NCBI RefSeq assembly: GCF_015352445.1
Contig: NZ_JADKPO010000004.1
Coordinates: forward strand, 124,001-188,000
Length of the DNA stretch: 64,000 bases
From: Nocardioides agariphilus
GTDB taxonomy: Bacteria > Actinomycetota > Actinomycetes > Propionibacteriales > Nocardioidaceae
Reading direction: 5' to 3'
The position numbers and the translations under genes are program-made. This document shows positions 46,088 through 55,221 of the stretch, one piece after another. Positions within the stretch are counted from its first letter, which is position 1. The number at the start of each line of letters is the position of its first letter. The notes under the pieces were generated by a model. The model made no database searches. It saw nothing but the letters and a program-made list of their open reading frames with translations, and had not been told where the DNA came from.

Positions 46088-47895
46088 GACGCAGCCAGCC
46101 GGGCGCGCTCCTCGTCGACCACAGACGGGTCGAGCTTGGTGAAGATCGGCGAGGGCTTGTCGACCTTGGCACCCACCGTGACCGGCCGCGAGGCCCACGT
46201 CGGGGTCGCGGAGTAGTCGCCGGTGATGATCGGGTAGGTGAACAGCCCCGCACCCAGCTCGGGCTCGAGGTCCTCGACGTAGTCGGTGCTCGGCATCGGC
46301 TGGAAGTCGCCCTCGCCCCCGAAGGCCTGCCAGACCTTCGTCGAGGAGTGCGGGAGGAACGGCGAGAGCAAGGTGTTGCAGTCGAGCACGCACTGTGCCG
46401 CGATGTGGAGCACCGTGCCCAGGCGCTCACGCTCGTCGTCGCCCTTCATCTTGTAGGGCTCGGTGGCGGTGAGGTACTTGTTCACCTCACCGACGACGCG
46501 CATCGCCTCCGCGACGGCGGCGCGCTGCCGGTGTCGGCCGATCAGGTCGCCCACCGTGTCGAAACCCGCGCGTACGGCGGCCAGCACGGCCTCGTCGATC
46601 TCCTCGAGGTCCCCGGCCGGCGGGACCTCGCCGAAGCTCTTGGCGATCATCGTCGCCGTGCGGTTGACCAGGTTTCCCCAGCCGGCCACCAGCTCGGAGT
46701 TGGTGCGCTGCACGAAGTCGGCCCAGGTGAAGTCGGCGTCGGAGGTCTCCGGACCGGCCGCGCAGATGAAGTAGCGCAGCGCGTCGGGCTGGTAGCGGGC
46801 CAGGAAGTCGCCGACCAGGATCACGTGTCCGCGGCTCGTGGAGAACTGCTTGCTCTCCATGGTCATGAACTCGCTGGAGACGACCTCGGTGGGCAGGTTG
46901 AGCCGCCCGAACTCTCCCGGCTCGCCACCTCGCGCGCCCTCGCCGTTGTAGGCGATCAGCTCCGCCGGCCAGATCTGGGCGTGGAAGACGATGTTGTCCT
47001 TGCCCATGAAGTAGTAGGACAGGGCTTCGGGGTCGTTCCACCACTCGCGCCAGCGGTCCGGCTCACCCAGCCTGCGGGCCCACTCGATCGACGCCGAGAG
47101 GTAGCCGATGACCGCGTCGAACCAGACGTAGAGCCGCTTGGTCGGCTGCTCGCGCCAGCCGTCGATCGGCACGGGGATGCCCCAGTCGATGTCGCGCGTC
47201 ATGGCGCGCGGCTTCAGGTCCTCGATCAGGTTCAGGGAGAACTTGATGACGTTGGGTCGCCACGTCCCCGAAGACTCGCGACCCTTGAGGTAGTCGGTCA
47301 GCGCCTCGGCGAGCGCCGGCAGGTCGAGGAAGAAGTGCTGGGTCTCCACGAACGCCGGGGTCTCGCCGTTGATCTTCGAGCGAGGGTTGATCAGGTCGGT
47401 CGGGTCGAGCTGGTTGCCGCAGTTGTCGCACTGGTCGCCCCGCGCGTCGGCGTACCCGCAGATCGGGCAGGTGCCCTCGATGTAGCGGTCGGGCAGGGTC
47501 CGACCGGTCGATGGGCTGATGGCCGCCTGCGCCGTCTGCTCGACCAGGTAGCCGTTGCGGTGCACGGTCGTGAACAGCTCCTGCACCACCTGGTAGTGGT
47601 TGCCCGTCGTGGTTCTGGTGAACAGGTCGTAGGACAGGCCGAGGTCGACCAGGTCGTTGACGATGATCGCGTTGTTCTTGTCGGCCAGCTCGCGGGCGCT
47701 CACGCCCTCGCTGTCGGCCGCGACCAGGATCGGCGTGCCGTGCTCGTCGGTGCCGGAGACCATGAGTACGTCGTGTCCGGCCATGCGCATGTAGCGGCTG
47801 AAGACGTCGGAGGGCACGCCGAAACCGGCGACGTGGCCGATGTGGCGAGGGCCGTTGGCATACGGCCAGGCGACGGCGGACAGGACATGCGTCAT
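46084..47895 (-). CDS. metG: Methionyl-tRNA synthetase
   Basis: Charges tRNA-Met. The 603-residue class I enzyme has the HIGH-type motif [14 protein letters not shown], a zinc-binding knuckle (CPICG and CDNCG, about 145-165) and the signature loop in [11 protein letters not shown], where the second-site form FSTS replaces KMSKS as in several actinobacterial MetRS. There is no C-terminal dimerisation/OB domain. TAGGCT 6 nt before the ATG suggests leaderless initiation. Confidence 0.95.
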   Translation of the reverse strand: MTHVLSAVAWPYANGPRHIGHVAGFGVPSDVFSRYMRMAGHDVLMVSGTDEHGTPILVAADSEGVSARELADKNNAIIVNDLVDLGLSYDLFTRTTTGNHYQVVQELFTTVHRNGYLVEQTAQAAISPSTGRTLPDRYIEGTCPICGYADARGDQCDNCGNQLDPTDLINPRSKINGETPAFVETQHFFLDLPALAEALTDYLKGRESSGTWRPNVIKFSLNLIEDLKPRAMTRDIDWGIPVPIDGWREQPTKRLYVWFDAVIGYLSASIEWARRLGEPDRWREWWNDPEALSYYFMGKDNIVFHAQIWPAELIAYNGEGARGGEPGEFGRLNLPTEVVSSEFMTMESKQFSTSRGHVILVGDFLARYQPDALRYFICAAGPETSDADFTWADFVQRTNSELVAGWGNLVNRTATMIAKSFGEVPPAGDLEEIDEAVLAAVRAGFDTVGDLIGRHRQRAAVAEAMRVVGEVNKYLTATEPYKMKGDDERERLGTVLHIAAQCVLDCNTLLSPFLPHSSTKVWQAFGGEGDFQPMPSTDYVEDLEPELGAGLFTYPIITGDYSATPTWASRPVTVGAKVDKPSPIFTKLDPSVVDEERARLAAS

Positions 47896-47901
47896 GAGGA
47901 G

Positions 47902-47907
47902 AGCCTA
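47902..47907 (-). promoter_or_regulatory. -10 hexamer TAGGCT for leaderless metG
   Basis: TAGGCT lies 6 nt before ATG 47895 on the minus strand. Confidence 0.5.
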
Positions 47908-47924
47908 TTGAGGGTGTGCCACCG

Positions 47925-47966
47925 GGTTTCGAGACGGTCGCTGCGCGACCTCCTCAACCAGCGGTG
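47925..47966. repeat. Dispersed hairpin repeat (GGTTTCGAGACGG type), copy 2
   Basis: GGTTTCGAGACGGTCGCTGC is followed by GCGACCTCCTCAACCAGCGG. The stem is GGTCGC/GCGACC (47936-47950) with a 3-nt loop. It lies between metG and pepN, which diverge. The flanks match copy 1 at 13866, but the stem bases have changed on both sides together. Confidence 0.8.
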
Positions 47967-48122
47967 GCGTCAGCTGAGGTCGAGCAGCTTGCTCACCCTT
48001 CGGCCGGCCGAGGTTGCTGAATCGTTACCAACTGGGGGTCTTGCCGAGAAGGAGGTCATGAGTCGGTAACGGGGCCTCCCTTCGATGCTGTCTCCCTGTG
48101 TCTCGAATGGCAGGATGCCCAC

Positions 48123-50681
48123 ATGCCTGGAACCAACCTCACGCGAGAAGAGGCGCAGACCCGTGCCGGTCTTCTCTCGGTCGAGTCCTACACCATCGAC
48201 CTCGACCTGACCGTGTCCGACAAGGTGTTCGAGAGCACCACCGTGCTGCGCTTCACCTGCACCGAGCCCGGGGCGAGCAGCTTCGCCGACCTCGTCGGCG
48301 CGACCATCCACGAGGTCGTCCTCAACGGCGAGAAGCTCGATGCCTTCGACGTCTACCGCGACAGCCGCATCCGGCTCGACAACCTCCAGGCCAGCAACGA
48401 GCTGAGGGTCTTCTGCGAGCTCCCCTACAGCCACACGGGCGAGGGCCTGCACCGCTTCGTCGACCCCGCCGACGGCAAGGTCTACCTCTACAGCCAGTTC
48501 GAGGTCCCCGACGCGCGCCGGGTGTTCACGACCTTCGAGCAGCCCGACCTCAAGTCGACCTTCCGGTTCAACGTGACCGCACCGTCCGACTGGGTCGTGG
48601 TCTCCAACGCGCCCACCCCGGCGCCCGAGCCTGCCGGTGAGGGCACCGACGACAAGTCGGTCTGGCGCTTCCCGACGACCAAGCGGATGTCGACGTACAT
48701 CACCGCGCTGATCGCCGGTGAGTACCACTCGGTCCACGACACCTACGAGGGCAAGCACGGCACCATCGAGCTCGGCCACTACTGCCGCCAGAGCCTGGTC
48801 GAGCACCTCGACCGCGACGAGGTCGTCAAGATCACCAAGCAGGGCTTCGAGTTCTTCGAGGATGCCTTCGACTTCCCCTATCCCTTCGAGAAGTACGACC
48901 AGCTCTACGTGCCCGAATACAACATGGGCGCGATGGAGAACGCCGGCGCCGTGACCCTGCGCGACGAGTACCTCCCGCGCAGCCGCCAGGACGGCTCGTT
49001 CTACGAGTTCCGCGCCTCGGTGATCCTGCACGAGATGGCCCACATGTGGTTCGGCGACCTGGTGACCATGAAGTGGTGGGACGACCTCTGGCTCAACGAG
49101 TCGTTCGCCGAGTGGGCCTGCTACCACGCGGCCGTCCAGAACACCGACTTCACCGAGTCGTGGACCGGCTTCACCAACGCCCGCAAGAACTGGGCGCTGC
49201 GCCAGGACCAGCTCCCCTCGACGCACCCGATCGCCGCCGACAACTACGACCTCCAGGCCGTCGAGGTCAACTTCGACGGCATCACCTACGCCAAGGGCGC
49301 CTCGGTGCTCAAGCAGCTGGTCGCATGGGTCGGCCTCGACGCGTTCCTGGCCGGCCTGCGCCAGTACTTCAAGGACCACGCCTACGCCAACTCCGAGTTC
49401 ACCGACCTGCTGACCGCGCTGGAGAAGGCCTCGGGCCGCGAGCTGGACTCCTGGGCCAAGGAGTGGCTGCAGACCTCCGGCGTCAACACCCTCGCCGCGG
49501 AGTTCGAGCTCGATGCCGAGGGCGCCTACACCTCGTTCGCGGTCCGGCAGTCGGCCGCAGCCGACTACCCGACCCTGCGCCGCCACCGCATCGGCATCGG
49601 CCTCTACGACGACGAGCAGGGCCGGCTGGTGCGCCGCCACCACGTGGAGGTCGATGTAGAAGGCGAGCTCACCCACCTCGACGAGCTGGTCGGCCAGCTG
49701 CAGCCCGACCTGCTGCTGCTCAACGACGGTGACCTGACCTACGCCAAGATCCGCCTCGACGAGCGGTCGCTGGCCACGGTCGTGGGAGGGCTGCGTCGTC
49801 TGGACGACTCGCTGGCACGCGCACTGTGCTGGGGCGCAGCCTGGGACATGACCCGCGACGCCGAGATGAGCGCCACCGACTTCGTCGAGCTGGTGCTGCT
49901 CAACATCGGCTCGGAGACCGACGCGTTCGGCTCGGCCCGCATCCCGGTCTACGCCGCACAGGCGGTCAACGCCTACTCCGCCAAGGCCGGCCGGGCTGCT
50001 CTCAAGGACCACTGGGAGAGCGGGGTGCGCGAGCTGCTGTTCGCCGCCGAGCCGGGCAGCGACCATCAGCTGACCTTCGCCCGTAGCTACGCCGGAGCAG
50101 CGCACAACCCCGCGGCCCTCGACGAGATCCAGGGGATCCTCGACGGCTCCGTGGTCGTCGACGGCCTGGCCGTCGACACCGACCTGCGGTGGGCGCTGGT
50201 GACCAGCCTGGCCAAGAACGGCCGCATGGGCGCCGACGACATCGCCGAGGAGCTCAAGCGGGACAACACCATCTCGGGCCAGGAGCACGCCGCCGCCGCT
50301 CTCACCTCGCGTCCGACGGCCGAGGCCAAGGCCGAGGCGTGGGACCAGGCGACGGTCCAGGAGAACGTGCCCAACGAGACCCACCGCTCGATCTGTCTGT
50401 CGTTCATGCGCTACGGGCAGGAGGAGCTGCTCGCGCCGTACCTCGAGAAGTACCTCGAAGCCGCCGACGACATCTGGGAGCGCCTGGGCACCCAGAAGGC
50501 ATCGACCGCTCTCGAGTACGCCTTCCCTGCCCCCCTGGGCAGCCCGGAGATGCTCGACCGGCTCGACGCGTGGCTCGACTCCTCCCCCGCCAACCCTGGC
50601 GCCAAGAGGTACGTGCGCGAGGGCCGCGACGACGTCGCCCGCGCCTTGCGGGCGCAGGCGAAGGACGCCGAAGCCCACTGA
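48123..50681 (+). CDS. pepN: Aminopeptidase N (M1)
   Basis: A zinc aminopeptidase of 852 residues acting in the cytosol on peptides. The exopeptidase motif GAMEN (in YNMGAMENAGAVTLRDEYL) and the zinc site H303-E304-x-x-H307 ... E326 (HEMAHMWFGDL, then WLNESFAEW) are complete. The C-terminal half is the usual ERAP1-like helical domain. Length is normal for actinobacterial PepN. It has no gene partner on its strand; the next gene runs in the opposite direction. Confidence 0.96.
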   Translation: MPGTNLTREEAQTRAGLLSVESYTIDLDLTVSDKVFESTTVLRFTCTEPGASSFADLVGATIHEVVLNGEKLDAFDVYRDSRIRLDNLQASNELRVFCELPYSHTGEGLHRFVDPADGKVYLYSQFEVPDARRVFTTFEQPDLKSTFRFNVTAPSDWVVVSNAPTPAPEPAGEGTDDKSVWRFPTTKRMSTYITALIAGEYHSVHDTYEGKHGTIELGHYCRQSLVEHLDRDEVVKITKQGFEFFEDAFDFPYPFEKYDQLYVPEYNMGAMENAGAVTLRDEYLPRSRQDGSFYEFRASVILHEMAHMWFGDLVTMKWWDDLWLNESFAEWACYHAAVQNTDFTESWTGFTNARKNWALRQDQLPSTHPIAADNYDLQAVEVNFDGITYAKGASVLKQLVAWVGLDAFLAGLRQYFKDHAYANSEFTDLLTALEKASGRELDSWAKEWLQTSGVNTLAAEFELDAEGAYTSFAVRQSAAADYPTLRRHRIGIGLYDDEQGRLVRRHHVEVDVEGELTHLDELVGQLQPDLLLLNDGDLTYAKIRLDERSLATVVGGLRRLDDSLARALCWGAAWDMTRDAEMSATDFVELVLLNIGSETDAFGSARIPVYAAQAVNAYSAKAGRAALKDHWESGVRELLFAAEPGSDHQLTFARSYAGAAHNPAALDEIQGILDGSVVVDGLAVDTDLRWALVTSLAKNGRMGADDIAEELKRDNTISGQEHAAAALTSRPTAEAKAEAWDQATVQENVPNETHRSICLSFMRYGQEELLAPYLEKYLEAADDIWERLGTQKASTALEYAFPAPLGSPEMLDRLDAWLDSSPANPGAKRYVREGRDDVARALRAQAKDAEAH

Positions 50682-50706
50682 CGCGCCGGACTTGCCAGGT
50701 GAACCG

Positions 50707-50904
50707 TCACGTCCGCCTGGTGAACTCGACGCTGCGGTCGGGAAGGAACCGGTGGTTGAAGCCGGTGTCGTGGATCCGCCGGTGATGGAAGTGGCACAGC
50801 GGTAGGGCGTCGCGGAGGTCGGTCTTGCCACCCTGGGCCCAGGGTCTTCGGTGGTGCAGTCGCGTCCACGGACGCCGGCGCGTCGAACTCAGACAGGAGT
50901 CTGG
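50707..50904 (-). pseudogene. Remnant of a DUF222/HNH protein C-terminus
   Basis: About 65 codons without a plausible start encode a lone HNH tail: RLHHRRPWAQGGKTDLRDAL, PLCHFHHRRIHDTGFNHRFL, then PDRSVEFTRR. This is the end of a DUF222-type protein like that at 12461, but divergent from it. The upstream part is gone; the sequence before it (to the secreted-protein stop at 50955) does not continue the domain. I take it as decay of an HNH gene. Confidence 0.65.
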
Positions 50905-50954
50905 CGGGGGCGTCAGCCGCAGGCGGCTTGACCTGAGTTCTCCGAGCTGCGCCG

Positions 50955-52676
50955 TCAGCCGGTGGTGAAGGACCAGGTGAGTGCCTGGGCGCCGGCCCGC
51001 GACGGCTTCTCGTCCCACCGGTTGCCCACGGAGTCCCGGACGGCTCTGACCGTGACGACGTACGTCGTGTGACGGCGTAGCGGGCCACGCGGGACGAGGA
51101 GGATGGTGCGCTCGGCGGCCTGGTACGAGACCCGCGCGGGCACCTTGACGGTGGCGCCCTTCCGCTTCAGGAAGACGGTCGTCGCCGACACCGACCCCTG
51201 ACGCAGCGCCTCGGTGGCCTTGATCCTCACCTTCACGGTGGCTGCCACGCCCGTTGCGCTCCTGCCCGGAGAGAGCTTCCCGGCGCGAGGACCCGTCGTG
51301 TCGAGGACGATGGAGTCGATGACGAGCGTCGACTCGTTGCCGGCTGCGTCCTTGAACTGCGCGTAGACCCGTTTCGACCCGTCTCCCGCGGCCAACGTCC
51401 ACGGCAGGCTCCCCGCGAAGGCCTGGTAGGGCGAGAAGGTCACGCCGTCGTTGCTCAGGCGCACGGAGGCCACCCCGGTGCCCTCCGGGTCGGCGCCGGT
51501 CAGGTCGACGGTCACGTCGCGCGACCGGGTCCTTGCCGCGTCGCCGTTGACGACGACCGTCCCAGTGGGGCTGACCGTGTCCTCCCAGCTCAGCTCGAGC
51601 GCCCAGCCGTCGAGCCTCACGAGCTCGCCGGCCTGGTCGTCGACGCCGAACAGCTTCCACTGACCGTCTGGGTCGATCCCGTCGAACACCGAGAGCGAGG
51701 TGCTGGCGGAGACCGCCGGCGCCGGCGCCGGGAAGAAGTCCGGGTCGCCGTAGAGGAACGGCCGATAGGTGCCGCTGCTGATCCTGGTCGAGTCCGGCAG
51801 GACCCCGGCGGCCTCGTCGTCGAAGGTGAGGGACACCTCGGTGTCCTCGACGCTTCCTCCCGCATCGCCCATCAGGTACGCCTGTTGGCCGTGCGGGCCG
51901 ACGAGGAGGAAATGAGCGTCGTCGGGACGGTCGGAGTCGAACCCGTCGAGACGCACGTTCACGTCACTGACCGCCGGCAGCCCGGACACCTCGATCGTGT
52001 TCGGGTACGGCGTGGTGGCGAGGACGAACTTCAGGGACCAGCCGCCGATCGTGTGGACGTCGTCGGTCTGGTCGTCCACGACATACAGCTGCCAGTACCC
52101 GCCCACCGGCTGCCCGTCGAAGACCGACAGGGCACTGTTGCCGTCCAGGGCAGGAGCCGGAGCGGGGAACACCTCGCCGTCGCCGCCCTGGTTCTGTGGC
52201 GCGTAGACGGCGCCGTTGACGATCGTCGCGTCGCCCAACGAGATCACCGCCTCGTCGGAGAAGGTGAAGGTGACGTTGGAGACGTCGTTGCCGGCCCCGA
52301 TGTCGGACATCACGAGCGCCTGCTGACCGGTCGGGCTCACCAGGAGCAGGTTCAGGTCGCCGGGAGCCGTGCTGGTCAGGTTGAGAATGGTCAGGTCGAC
52401 GTCGACGATCTCAGGACCGAGGAGCGGCACACCGAGACCCATCTGGGCCGGGTACGGATTCGCCGGCCCCGCGCTCCCGGTTGCTGGCACGAGCAGCGAC
52501 TGTCCTCCACCCAGCGTCGTGAGGTCGTCGCCCAGGTAGGTCGTTGTCGTCGAGACGAACTCGCTGGTGACCGTCGCCGACACCGGAGCCGAGGCGGCCA
52601 CGGTCAGGCCCGCAAGCGCCAGCGTGAGCACGGCGATCGAGACGATGGAGCGGCGAGGACGCGAGGCAAGCACCAT
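50955..52676 (-). CDS. Large secreted protein: two P-domain-like modules plus Ig-like C-terminus
   Basis: A 573-residue protein with a signal peptide (SIVSIAVLTLALAGLTVAAS, cleavage about 34). Two similar modules follow, each ending in a proprotein-convertase P-domain-like strand: SALSVFDGQPVGGYWQLYVV with DDQTDDVHTIGGWSLKF, and TSLSVFDGIDPDGQWKLFGV with DDQAGELVRLDGWALEL. From about 375 comes the same two-module C-terminus as in the 37367-38086 protein (VRLSNDGVTFSPYQAF; TEALRQGSVSATTVFLKRKG). It is probably a surface or matrix protein; no catalytic domain is seen. Confidence 0.85.
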   Translation of the reverse strand: MVLASRPRRSIVSIAVLTLALAGLTVAASAPVSATVTSEFVSTTTTYLGDDLTTLGGGQSLLVPATGSAGPANPYPAQMGLGVPLLGPEIVDVDLTILNLTSTAPGDLNLLLVSPTGQQALVMSDIGAGNDVSNVTFTFSDEAVISLGDATIVNGAVYAPQNQGGDGEVFPAPAPALDGNSALSVFDGQPVGGYWQLYVVDDQTDDVHTIGGWSLKFVLATTPYPNTIEVSGLPAVSDVNVRLDGFDSDRPDDAHFLLVGPHGQQAYLMGDAGGSVEDTEVSLTFDDEAAGVLPDSTRISSGTYRPFLYGDPDFFPAPAPAVSASTSLSVFDGIDPDGQWKLFGVDDQAGELVRLDGWALELSWEDTVSPTGTVVVNGDAARTRSRDVTVDLTGADPEGTGVASVRLSNDGVTFSPYQAFAGSLPWTLAAGDGSKRVYAQFKDAAGNESTLVIDSIVLDTTGPRAGKLSPGRSATGVAATVKVRIKATEALRQGSVSATTVFLKRKGATVKVPARVSYQAAERTILLVPRGPLRRHTTYVVTVRAVRDSVGNRWDEKPSRAGAQALTWSFTTG

Positions 52677-52682
52677 GCGCAG

Positions 52683-52688
52683 AAGCTA
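52683..52688 (-). promoter_or_regulatory. -10 hexamer TAGCTT for the large secreted protein gene
   Basis: TAGCTT lies 6 nt before ATG 52676 on the minus strand, without an SD. Confidence 0.45.
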
Positions 52689-52793
52689 GAAGCAGCCTGT
52701 AACGCCGGCATAACGCCGTGCGCGCGCACTATCGCCCAGGCGGGTGGCAAGTCCCGACTGGCCGTTGAGCGCCGGGCCGGCGGGCGGGTGCTG

Positions 52794-53174
52794 CTACTCG
52801 GCGTGCAGCGTGTGCGGCGCCCGCGCGTGCTGGGCGAGCAGGTTGATGCCGCGCTTGATGCCGCCGACCAGCTCGCCGGCGGCGAAGTCGGTCTGCATCT
52901 CGAGGATGGCCAGCTGCACCTCGTGGTCGGTCAGGGTGCGCTTGACGACGCTGCCGGTCACCACCTCGATGACCCGCGCCACCGGGTCGACCAGGACAAG
53001 CACGCTGCGGGAGGGCGCAACCAGGGCCGAGTGCAGGCCGACCGCGAAGTCACGTGGCGAGGACTCGGCATCACCGACGAACACCGAGAACTCGTAGCGG
53101 CTGGTCTCCTCGGCCGCCCGGATGGCCTTGTCGATCTCGAACCGTTCGGAGGCGGAGAAGTCACCAGCTGCCAC
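52794..53174 (-). CDS. DUF5130/TPM-like domain protein
   Basis: A 126-residue soluble protein: FSASERFEIDKAIRAAEETS, then YEFSVFVGDAE and VLVLVDPVARVIEVVTG. This resembles the TPM-domain fold and the actinobacterial DUF5130 family, in which the domain is cytoplasmic. The GTG start at 53174 overlaps the preceding membrane-protein gene by 14 bp, so the two probably act together at the membrane. The function is unknown. Confidence 0.8.
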   Translation of the reverse strand: MAAGDFSASERFEIDKAIRAAEETSRYEFSVFVGDAESSPRDFAVGLHSALVAPSRSVLVLVDPVARVIEVVTGSVVKRTLTDHEVQLAILEMQTDFAAGELVGGIKRGINLLAQHARAPHTLHAE

Positions 53175-53520
53175 TGGCCCCACCCGTCTGGTCGACCGTC
53201 TCGGGCTTGCGTGCCTCGAGAGCCAGCTCCGCGTCGGCCCGGCCACCGAACCACTGGTCGTCGGCGCGGACGCCGGCCGGAGCGACCGACTCGCCCCGCA
53301 CGATCGGTGGGACGTAGACGGCCAGGGCGAGCAGCACGACGCAGGCCAGTGGGATCAGCACCAAGACCAGCAACGTGTGGGTGAAGGACACGTCGGGCGG
53401 AGTGTCCCAGCCCTCGGGTCGGTCGGCGCTCGCGGCCGCGGCGTACGTGAGCGGCAGGGCGAGGGCGACCGCGACGACGGCTGCGGACCGAAGAAGCATC
53501 GCTGGAAGTGTTCGGGTCAC
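53161..53520 (-). CDS. Small exported membrane protein
   Basis: A 119-residue protein starting at GTG 53520. A signal-like N-terminus (LLRSAAVVAVALALPLTYAA) is followed by a short exposed stretch, one strong membrane segment (HTLLVLVLIPLACVVLLALA) and a polar C-terminus. No family is recognised. It forms an operon with the DUF5130-like gene and diverges from the MscS gene. Confidence 0.75.
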   Translation of the reverse strand: MTRTLPAMLLRSAAVVAVALALPLTYAAAASADRPEGWDTPPDVSFTHTLLVLVLIPLACVVLLALAVYVPPIVRGESVAPAGVRADDQWFGGRADAELALEARKPETVDQTGGASGSW

Positions 53521-53527
53521 GGGCGGC

Positions 53528-53533
53528 AGACTA
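53528..53533 (-). promoter_or_regulatory. -10 hexamer TAGTCT for the small membrane protein gene
   Basis: TAGTCT lies 7 nt before GTG 53520. It is 18 bp from the facing -10 element of the MscS gene, so the two promoters overlap. Confidence 0.45.
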
Positions 53534-53551
53534 TCGGCTCCGCGCTCTCGC

Positions 53552-53557
53552 TAGCGT
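53552..53557 (+). promoter_or_regulatory. -10 hexamer TAGCGT for the leaderless mechanosensitive channel gene
   Basis: TAGCGT lies 7 nt before ATG 53565 with no SD. Confidence 0.45.
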
Positions 53558-53564
53558 GGTCGGC

Positions 53565-54596
53565 ATGGGCCCCCTGACCCTCTCCTCATTTTCCGACGGC
53601 CTGCTCCGGTCCTCCGACCAGAACCCGTGCGCCGACGGAGCGGCTACCTGCAACCACGTGTTCGACCTGACCCACAAGCCCGAGCTCGCCGAGCTCGCCG
53701 GCGTACTCATCGGCACGCCCACGGCGATCGCGGTGATCGTCGTGTTCGGGGTGATCGCGCGCTGGCTCCTGCACCGCGTCGTCGACCGGATCGTGCGCAA
53801 GGCCGAGGAGGGTGTGCTCCCCGACCGGCTGAACCGGATGTCGGTGGGCCGCAGCGCCACCGAGGACGGCGACAGCGCGCGCAGCCGCCGGATGCAGCGC
53901 GCCCGCACCATGGGCGACCTGCTCAAGAGCATCATCACCGGCGTCATCGTGGCCGTGCTGATCACCATGATCCTGGCCGAGCTCAACTACGAGATCGGCC
54001 CGATCCTGGCCAGCGCCGGCATCGTCGGCGTCGCCCTCGGCTTCGGCGCCCAGAACCTCGTCAAGGACTTCCTGTCAGGCATCTTCATGATCTTCGAGGA
54101 CCAGCTCGGCGTCGGCGACTCGGTGGACCTGGGCGAGGCCAGCGGCACCGTCGAGGCGGTGAGCCTGCGGGTGACGCGGCTGCGCGACGTCAACGGCACC
54201 GTCTGGTACGTCCGCAACGGCGAGATCCTGCGCGTGGGCAACATGAGCCAGAACTGGGCGCGCACCGTGCTGGACGTGACCTTCCCCTATCGCGAGGACG
54301 TGGCCCGCGTACGCCGCGTGCTCCAAGAGGTCGCCGAGGACCTGTGGCAGGACGACGAATACAACGGCGTGGTCATCGAGCAGCCCGAGGTGTGGGGCAT
54401 CGAGGCGGTCACGGCCGACGCCATCACCATGCGCGTCACCTTGAAGACCGCACCCCTCGAGCAGTGGCGGGTCGCACGGGAGATGCGGGCCCGGATCAAG
54501 GCCCGCTTCGACGCCGAGGGGATCGCCGCGCCCTACGCACACACGGTCGTGGTCAACCAGAGCCCCAGCGACCAGAGCGCCCCCGAGGGCGCCTGA
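53565..54596 (+). CDS. Small-conductance mechanosensitive channel, MscS family
   Basis: A 343-residue membrane channel that opens under osmotic downshock. It has an N-terminal membrane segment (GVLIGTPTAIAVIVVFGVIA), then a second (IITGVIVAVLITMILAELNY), and the pore-lining helix GIVGVALGFGAQNLVKDFLS characteristic of MscS. A beta domain (DQLGVGDSVDLGEASGTVEA) and a C-terminal alpha/beta domain complete it. The acidic and Ser/Asp-rich cytoplasmic loop around residues 95-125 is longer than in E. coli MscS. Confidence 0.93.
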   Translation: MGPLTLSSFSDGLLRSSDQNPCADGAATCNHVFDLTHKPELAELAGVLIGTPTAIAVIVVFGVIARWLLHRVVDRIVRKAEEGVLPDRLNRMSVGRSATEDGDSARSRRMQRARTMGDLLKSIITGVIVAVLITMILAELNYEIGPILASAGIVGVALGFGAQNLVKDFLSGIFMIFEDQLGVGDSVDLGEASGTVEAVSLRVTRLRDVNGTVWYVRNGEILRVGNMSQNWARTVLDVTFPYREDVARVRRVLQEVAEDLWQDDEYNGVVIEQPEVWGIEAVTADAITMRVTLKTAPLEQWRVAREMRARIKARFDAEGIAAPYAHTVVVNQSPSDQSAPEGA

Positions 54597-54624
54597 GCAT
54601 CGGGCCGCTTGCGAGGATGTGCGG

Positions 54625-55011
54625 GTGACGACCTTCTACGACGAGATCGGTGGCTACCCGACCATCGAGAAGATCGTCGCCACCTTCTACGCCGGCGTCG
54701 CCGATGACCCCGTCCTACGCCCGCTCTACCCCGAGGAGGACCTCGGGCCTGCCGAGGAGCGCTTCCGGCTGTTCCTGGTGCAGTACTGGGGCGGCCCGAC
54801 GACGTACTCCGAGCTGCGCGGGCACCCGCGTCTGCGGATGCGGCACGCACCGTTCGCGGTCACGCCCCGGGCCGCCGAGCGCTGGCTGGTGCACTTCCGC
54901 GAGGGTCTCGACTCGGTCGAGCTCAGCCCCGAGCAGGATGCGAAGTTCTGGGACTACGTCACCCATGCCGCGCAGTTCATGGTCAACAGCTTCGAGGAGC
55001 CCGTGACCTGA
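54625..55011 (+). CDS. glbO: Group II truncated haemoglobin
   Basis: A 128-residue 2-on-2 globin. The short A helix, FYDEIGGYPTIEKIVATFYA, and YPEEDLGPAEERFRLFLVQY are followed by the proximal-His region LRMRHAPF and the Trp of RAAERWLVHF (G8), which defines group II. It probably binds O2 or NO. GTG 54625 has GAGG at a fitting distance; GTG 54619 is an alternative. It follows the MscS gene by 28 bp. Confidence 0.93.
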   Translation: MTTFYDEIGGYPTIEKIVATFYAGVADDPVLRPLYPEEDLGPAEERFRLFLVQYWGGPTTYSELRGHPRLRMRHAPFAVTPRAAERWLVHFREGLDSVELSPEQDAKFWDYVTHAAQFMVNSFEEPVT

Positions 55012-55033
55012 CCTCGCAGCTCCGCGGCCCGGG

Positions 55034-55216
55034 TCAGTGGGCCAGGTGCAGGTAGTACGCCGGGATCGACTCGTGCCGAGACAGCCGACGGCTGCGGTGC
55101 TCGGCTCCCAGCCGCACGACGACAGCGCCCAGCACGCCCACGGCCGCGACCGCCGCGAGCACGGTGACGGCGAGCAGGGTGAGGGCGACGTAGGACTCGA
55201 TGATGGTCATGGTCAT
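55034..55216 (-). CDS. Small single-pass membrane protein
   Basis: A 60-residue protein: MTMTIIESYVALTLLAVTVL continues as a membrane helix to about residue 38, then a basic tail RSRRLSRHESIPAYYLHLAH. AAAGG precedes the ATG. A two-copy palindromic operator begins 6 bp upstream, which argues that this short frame is a real, specifically regulated gene. The family is not known to me. Confidence 0.65.
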   Translation of the reverse strand: MTMTIIESYVALTLLAVTVLAAVAAVGVLGAVVVRLGAEHRSRRLSRHESIPAYYLHLAH

Positions 55217-55221
55217 GCCTT

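Noticed and set aside
46084-47895. Inactive MetRS because KMSKS is FSTS
   Set aside because: This variant is normal in many actinobacterial MetRS, and the rest of the enzyme is intact.
48045-48069. Three-codon leader peptide (ATG AGT CGG TAA) after AAGGAGG upstream of pepN
   Set aside because: The SD-to-ATG spacing is only 2 nt and nothing links so short a frame to pepN control.
47970-50831. A 953-codon open frame antisense to pepN
   Set aside because: It is the mirror of a full-length M1 aminopeptidase with intact catalytic motifs. The antisense product is low complexity, as expected for high-GC shadow frames.
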